A model generated the notes under the pieces. It had not been told where the DNA came from, made no database searches, and saw only the letters and a list, made by a program, of their open reading frames with translations. Both the position numbers and the translations under genes were made by a program. A stretch of 64,000 bases of DNA from Sciurus carolinensis (lineage: Eukaryota; Chordata; Mammalia; Rodentia; Sciuridae): assembly GCF_902686445.1 (NCBI RefSeq), contig NC_062221.1, positions 34,674,575 through 34,738,574 of the forward strand, written 5' to 3'. Positions 59,748 to 64,000 of this stretch are shown here, in pieces (position 1 is the first letter of the stretch; every line of letters starts with the position of its first letter).

Positions 59748-60689
59748 GGATACTAGTTTCTTAAGTGCTGTGAAGCCCTTAAAGGAGGTAGAACCTCATA
59801 GAGCACAATGGTTCCTCTTTCTTTTTGGACAAGGTGGAGTATTCCAAAGCTGACCTGATGATGTGGAATTCTACTTCCTTCAAATGGAGAATAGTGTTTA
59901 AGATCAAAGTCTTCATGTGTGAGCCGCGGTACTGTTGGGACACTTCCCACTATGATAGAATATTTGCTAGCTAACGCTCTTGAAGTTGAGGTGAGACTAA
60001 ACCTGGTCACGAAGGTGTAATGCTGATGGATGGAGTGAGGGGAAGGGGGAATTGGAATAAGGGAGAGGAGAAGCCAGTCAGTGCCCAGGGGAAGACTTGA
60101 CCTTTGAGCTTGACCTTTACTCCTTTGTGTACTGAAGGCCTTCAGCCCAGACTCTCCTGGGCCATGTGATTTCTTACTAGGAAAATACAACTGGGCATCC
60201 CTGCTGCCACTGTCCTCCCAGATTGTGAAATTCACTGAAGGCACATGGTTAGGAACAGTGAGGGGTGGGAGAGGGAAGTGGGAGCAGGGAGTGACACTGA
60301 CTGTGGAGCAGTTGAGCAGCAAGGGAAGATCTTATAAGGGATCTGGAAAGACGTGGTGGGAGGACGAGTGGGCCCCATGGAGACAGAGCAAGGATGCTGC
60401 CAGGGGAGGAACAAGGTGAGCAGGGAGCCCTGAGAAGGCAGGAGAGGTGGTGCAGGGTCAGCACTGTCAGGGAGAGCTGCTCACAAGTGGGAGGAGGCAG
60501 GTGGCTCTTCCCAGGAGCCCTGGGAGGCAGGATCCCTGGGTCACTCTGGGCTTCCCTGCCCTTGGATTCCTGCTCCAGGCCTGAGTTGAGCCCTGGCTCA
60601 GCTGAACAACTTAGGGAGGGTCACTGGGAGATGGCTGTGCCGAGTCCTGCCATTTCTGAGCTCCTCTTCCCATCTCCATCTCCCTCCAG

Positions 60690-60754
60690 GGTCAGTTCCT
60701 TCAGGGATATGCCAGCAACTGCTATGTGACCCTCTGCACATCACTGGGACCCAA
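60690..60754 (+). pseudogene. ZDHHC19: ZDHHC19 pseudogene exon 6
   Basis: The acceptor is CTCCCTCCAG and the donor CCCAA|GTAAGT. The frame reads GQFLQGYASNCYVTLCTSLGP. About two codons are missing after the Leu-Gln-Gly region compared with the family. The original acceptor may lie slightly upstream, since 'ctccag' itself matches the coding Leu-Gln. Confidence 0.82.
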
Positions 60755-61101
60755 GTAAGTTGGTAAACCAGAGGCTCAAGTTGTGGTCCCTGGGACTGGT
60801 GGGTGGGTGAGGCTGAGTCTTCTTCCCTGGTCCCCTACCCCAGCTCCCAGTCCCTGACCCTCACTGTTTTCTTCCTTGGGCATTTTCTCCAGGGCACTCT
60901 GGGAGCCTCTGGGAGCTCCCGTCTTCATTCCCTTTGTAGGTTCTAGCCCCAAGAAATGGGGTTGAGAGAAACTGCAGCCTGGATGGGAGCCCTGGATGAG
61001 AGCCTTGGGTTCTGTGCTTTCTAAGCTGAGGGATGAGTGTGGTCAGGGAGAACAGATCAAAGTGGGTAGTGAGTTCTTACATTTGACTTGTCACTCCCCA
61101 G

Positions 61102-61186
61102 GTACATTACAGAAGCTGTCAGGCTCCAGAGAGAGGAAGGAACTCAGTGTTTTCCCATAGAGGCCCCTGAACTCACCAATATACAG
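61102..61186 (+). pseudogene. ZDHHC19: ZDHHC19 pseudogene exon 7
   Basis: The acceptor is ACTCCCCAG at 61,101. With the last two bases of exon 6 it restores the lysine codon and reads KYITEAVRLQREEG. The tail then loses similarity. A possible donor CAG|GTCGCT lies at 61,187; read through, the frame ends at TAA 61,247-61,249. Confidence 0.75.
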
Positions 61187-61349
61187 GTCGCTTGCCTGAG
61201 CCCTCACTCACTCCCCTGTTGGGAGTGCCTGTTAAATATTCATAACTAATTTTTGCTGCTTCCTTTGGCTGCTCTGCCTCTCTGTTCTAGGTTCAGAGAA
61301 GTGTGTTTCCTGCTCTGCCGGACTGGAACAGAGCCATTCTGGGAAGGAA

Positions 61350-61450
61350 GAGAACTTTGACCTTGGGCAAGACACTTAGCATTTCTCTCATCCTTAAAAT
61401 GTGGCAACAGTAATAATCACAGTGACTGACCTAGACAGTTCCCTGGCAAG
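61350..61450 (+). repeat. MIR SINE fragment
   Basis: 'tttgaccttgggcaagacac ttagcatttctctc' and 'aaaatgtggcaacagtaata' match the MIR core wording. Lies just after the pseudogene. Confidence 0.65.
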
Positions 61451-61582
61451 TTCTAGAGATGAGAGGAGAGAAACCCAGCAGCCTTGATAATACCAAGCGC
61501 ACCTCAAACTATTCCACAAAATAAAAAGAGAATTCATTATTCTAATTGTGTATGTGCTCATGTGTGTATACTTTATAATTTT

Positions 61583-61603
61583 CTTGTGTGTGTGTGTGTG
61601 TGT

Positions 61604-61647
<44 letters not shown>

Positions 61648-61656
61648 TTGTGTGTG
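61583..61656. repeat. (GT)n microsatellite
   Basis: About 70 bases of GT with three 'TATG/TTTG' interruptions, adjoining a reversed B1-dID SINE. Confidence 0.95.
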
Positions 61657-61857
61657 GTGCTGGGGAACAAATCATACCAAGTGCCTTATGCAGGTTAGGC
61701 AAGCAGCCTACCACTGAGCTACTTTTCCAACGCTTTTTTTAAATTTTCAGATGTGGTTTCACAAATTGACCAGGCTAGCCTCCAAAATGTGATCCTCCTG
61801 TCTCAGCCTCCTATGCACCTGCCCAAGATGTTAAGGAATCTACTGCCATAACTGGCT
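61657..61857 (-). repeat. B1-dID SINE
   Basis: 'ggtgctggggaacaaatcat', 'gcaagcagcctaccactgag ctac', 'agatgtggtttcacaaattg accaggctagcctcc', 'tgatcctcctgtctcagcct'. Diverged. Confidence 0.75.
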
Positions 61858-62045
61858 TAGGGTTTTGTATATGCAAGATATTGCCATCTACAAGTAGTTT
61901 TTCTGCTTTCTTAAGTGGATACTTTAAAATTTCTTTTTCTTGCCTAATTTCTGTGACTGTAACTTTTAATAAAATATTTGATTTTTCATAAATGCCTTTT
62001 ATCAGGTTGAGGAAGTTTCCTTTTACCTTTGCGCGTGCACACGCG

Positions 62046-62089
<44 letters not shown>

Positions 62090-62222
62090 AATCATGGGAA
62101 GGTATGAGATATTGTCAAATGATTTTTCTGCATCAAATGACCATGTTGATTTTTCCCCAGACAATTAACATGGTGTACTACATAATTGACATTATTCCAA
62201 GTTTTAATGTTTAATAATTAAT
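61858..62222 (-). repeat. Old L1 ORF2 (RT region) fragment
   Basis: 'ttgtatatgcaagatattgc catctac', 'ttctttttcttgcctaattt', 'tttttctgcatcaaatgacc atgttgattt' match the reversed RT region of ancient L1. It is split by the GT array at 62,031-62,088. Confidence 0.7.
62031..62088. repeat. Alternating GC/GT tract (Z-DNA-prone)
   Basis: GCGCGTG-CA-CACGCGC hairpin (62,031-62,046) leading into about 20 GT units. Confidence 0.9.
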
Positions 62223-62325
62223 AGCATGACTGACTAGGTTGAAGACACAGATACTGTGTTCAAGAAACTGGGTGGGAAATCACTGTATAAACTAACTTGA
62301 TAGTGTGTGATAAGGATGCACCTTA

Positions 62326-62462
62326 CAGGGCTGAGGTTGTGGCTCAGTGGTAGTGCCCTTGCCTAGCATGCACGGTGCCCTGTGTTTGATCCTCAGGACC
62401 ACATTAAAAATAAAGTGAAGGTATTGTGTCCACCTAAAACTTAAAAAATATATTAAAAAATA
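62326..62462 (+). repeat. ID-derived SINE with long sciurid tail
   Basis: 'gggctgaggttgtggctcag tggtag', 'tgtttgatcctcaggaccac attaaaaataaa', 'gaaggtattgtgtccaccta'. Same subfamily as 30,862-30,985. Confidence 0.88.
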
Positions 62463-62852
62463 ATGCATATTATAATATAAAACCTTTCTACACATAGTAG
62501 TTAGTTGCAAGAAACCATTCTTAGCCTAGGGAAATGGTGTTCCAGATTTCAGTGTAAAGAACTTTAACTTTGTTATGTGGTAAGTATCTTTATTTCTGCT
62601 CTCAAACTCTTTCACCAGTCTGAGTGATGAGGTCTGTTGTGCTTTCCTCCAACCACAGATGTGATTACCAGAATTTTCAATTCTTGCAATGATCTGACGA
62701 GGTGTGGTCTGAAATGTATATTGCATTCACTGCAGGAATTGTGCCAACCAGGGTGAGATCCTACATGATTTTGGGAGTTTGTCTTGGTCTTCTCCCCATT
62801 TCCCAGTTTGGTGGTAATATCTCAGACTATCACCTGTACACCATTTTGGGGG
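62463..62852. other. Unassigned DNA
   Basis: No gene or clear repeat is seen. It is probably the old L1 interior or its flank. Confidence 0.4.
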
Positions 62853-63054
62853 ATGGAGAGGTACACTGAGGATTTACATCAGGATGCTTTACCACTGAAT
62901 TTAATCCCAGTCCTTCAGATTTTATTTTTTGTTGAATCAGGGTCTCATTAAGTTGCTGAGGACTTAAGTTGTGAGGCTGGCCTCAAACTTGCAATTTTTC
63001 TATTCAGCCTCTAGATTTGCTAGAATTATAGGCATGGGCCATCATGCTCAGTTA
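62853..63054 (-). repeat. B1-dID SINE
   Basis: 'gatgctttaccactgaattt aatcccag', 'atcagggtctcattaagttg ctgagg', 'gaattataggcatgggccat'. Inserted in old L1 sequence. Confidence 0.8.
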
Positions 63055-63057
63055 CAC

Positions 63058-63540
63058 TCCATTTTTATATGTTGAATAGTTTTTAATTCCTTCGATAAAT
63101 CCCGGTGGCAATTATATGTAAACTTTGTAATATGCTGCTGAATTTGGGTTGTTACATTTTTTGAAAGGATTTTTGCATCTGTACTCATAAAGGTTATGAG
63201 TCTTAGTTTTTCCCTGTGATATTTTTGTCTCACTCTAGTGTAAGGGTGACATTGGTCCTGTAAAATGAGATGGGAATTTTTTCTTCATCTTCTATTTCTT
63301 TCTAGAGTTTGAGAAGGAGTGGTGTCTATTCCTTAAATGTTTCTTAGAATTTACCAGTGAACCCATAGTCTTCTTTACAAAAGTTTACTGTTATCAACCT
63401 TGTTGATTTTTCCTTTTTCAGTTTTTAGCTGTTGTAGACTATATTTTTTGGCTTTTAAGTAAGTTAAATAATTCTTGTATCAGTTCTATTGATATCATGA
63501 AATACTGCCTCTTGCAAGAATTTTAATTTCACTTTGAAAA
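63058..63540 (-). repeat. Old L1 ORF2 fragment
   Basis: 'ttccttcgataaatcccggt', 'tgacattggtcctgtaaaat gagatgggaa', 'tctagagtttgagaaggagt' continue the reversed RT region seen at 61,858-62,222. Confidence 0.65.
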
Positions 63541-63613
63541 AAGTTGTCATTACAAAAATATTCTACACTGCAGCTGAGATTGATGGTAAAGAAGATGCTA
63601 ATGTGTTGTTTTG

Positions 63614-63960
63614 CTTTCTTTTTTGTTATTAATATTTTGTATTATATATATATATATATATATGACAGCAGAGTGTATTTGGACTTATACATATATATAT
63701 ATATATAGCTCCCTATTCTTAATCTGCATGATGTGGAGTTTCACTGGTGGTGTGTTCATATATAAGCATAGGGAAGTTATATCTGACTCATTCTACTGTC
63801 TCTTATTCCCATTTCCTTTTCCTTTCATTTACCTTTGTCTAAACCAATGAACTTCTCTTCTACTCTCCCCCCTTTATTTTGTGTTAGCATCCTCGTATCA
63901 GATAGAAAATTCAGCCTTTGGTTTTATGAGGTTGGCCTATGTCACTTTTGCTTTGTTATT
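63614..63960 (-). repeat. L1 3' end, AT-microsatellite bearing
   Basis: 'gacagcagagtgtatttgga', the pyrimidine-rich tract and 'aaaattcagcctttggtttt atgaggttgg' give the layout of another squirrel L1 3' UTR, reversed. (TA)n runs lie at 63,643-63,663 and 63,690-63,707. Confidence 0.65.
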
Positions 63961-64000
63961 TAAAAATTTATATATATATAAATTTATATAAATATGAATA

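Larger units (their letters stand above)
56104..60689 (+). other. Intron 5 of the ZDHHC19 pseudogene, swollen by repeats
   Basis: 4.6 kb against a few hundred bases to about 1.5 kb for the other introns. GC-richer native stretches (56,104-56,700; 57,720-58,195; 59,750-60,680) alternate with L1, MIR, B1-dID and ID insertions. A short TTAGGG array lies at 56,737-56,753. Confidence 0.75.
53440..61186 (+). pseudogene. ZDHHC19: ZDHHC19-like protein S-acyltransferase, unprocessed pseudogene
   Basis: ZDHHC19 is a four-pass membrane enzyme that transfers palmitate to cysteines of target proteins through a DHHC cysteine-rich domain. Seven exons in the right order match what I recall of mammalian ZDHHC19: 'WFLPSLFAAFNVVLL' (exon 1), 'SFSDPGILHQG' (exon 2), 'NCPCCNICVE' (exon 3), 'LLLSLCFYLGALLLTC' (exon 4), a TM4-like stretch (exon 5), 'QGYASNCYVTLC' (exon 6) and 'YITEAVRLQR' (exon 7). 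Most GT and AG splice sites survive and the introns remain, so it is not a retrocopy. It is dead: exon 3 is frameshifted, DHHC has become YRHC, the next tryptophan is a TGA, and exon 5 has TAA and TAG. Whether it is a duplicate or the lineage's only copy cannot be told from this window. Confidence 0.88.

Noticed and set aside
59753..60322. 189-codon open frame, minus strand
   Set aside because: Lies within intron 5 of the pseudogene, on the other strand, in GC-rich DNA with few stops. No domain or splice context was recognised.
53440..61186. Functional ZDHHC19 gene
   Set aside because: Three in-frame stops, one frameshift and an altered DHHC motif are visible.
53440..61186. Processed (retrotransposed) copy
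   Set aside because: Exons are separated by introns with kept GT/AG ends, and no poly(A) tail was found.
61394..61742. Open frames over the GT array
   Set aside because: They are translations of a dinucleotide repeat (Cys-Val or His-Thr runs).

Overview
The window looks like mammalian nuclear DNA, most likely from a squirrel-family rodent (Sciuridae: ground squirrel, marmot or tree squirrel). The main evidence is its SINEs. Many copies are Alu/B1-like monomers fused to a tRNA-derived ID half, and others are free ID elements, including the form ending in an 'aaataaaggtattgtgtcca' tail. It also carries rodent-type L1 elements, one of them with a 5' UTR built of tandem monomers. There are no bacterial features. 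No intact protein-coding gene is visible: nearly all open frames are chance frames in AT-rich DNA or pieces of retrotransposons.

Layout. 1-35.9 kb is an AT-rich, gene-free stretch of old L1 pieces, MaLR-type LTRs (3.3, 15.2, 18.8 and a nested set at 31.4-33.0 kb), a 3' L1 end (19.26-20.29 kb), MIR and ID/B1 SINEs and simple repeats. 35,969-41,974 is a full-length L1 on the minus strand with a 15-bp target-site duplication, a monomeric 5' UTR, a broken ORF1, a broken ORF2 and a 3' UTR that contains telomere-like repeats. 42-48 kb is AT-rich and largely unassigned. 48.05-51.88 kb has two related LTR-like segments in the same orientation; the second has been invaded by a 167-bp copy of nearby sequence and a long TA array.

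From about 52.9 to 61.5 kb the composition turns GC-richer. This part holds the only recognisable host gene: a seven-exon, intron-bearing pseudogene of ZDHHC19, a DHHC-type protein S-acyltransferase, on the plus strand (53,440-61,186). Splice junctions are well kept, but the catalytic DHHC is changed to YRHC, exon 3 is frameshifted, and exons 4 and 5 carry three in-frame stops. Its fifth intron is swollen by L1, MIR and SINE insertions. 61.5-64 kb returns to L1 fragments, SINEs and dinucleotide arrays.

The genes do not form a pathway. The window is a repeat-rich desert holding one dead gene copy. Repeat-family names come from recalled consensus sequences and could not be checked here.
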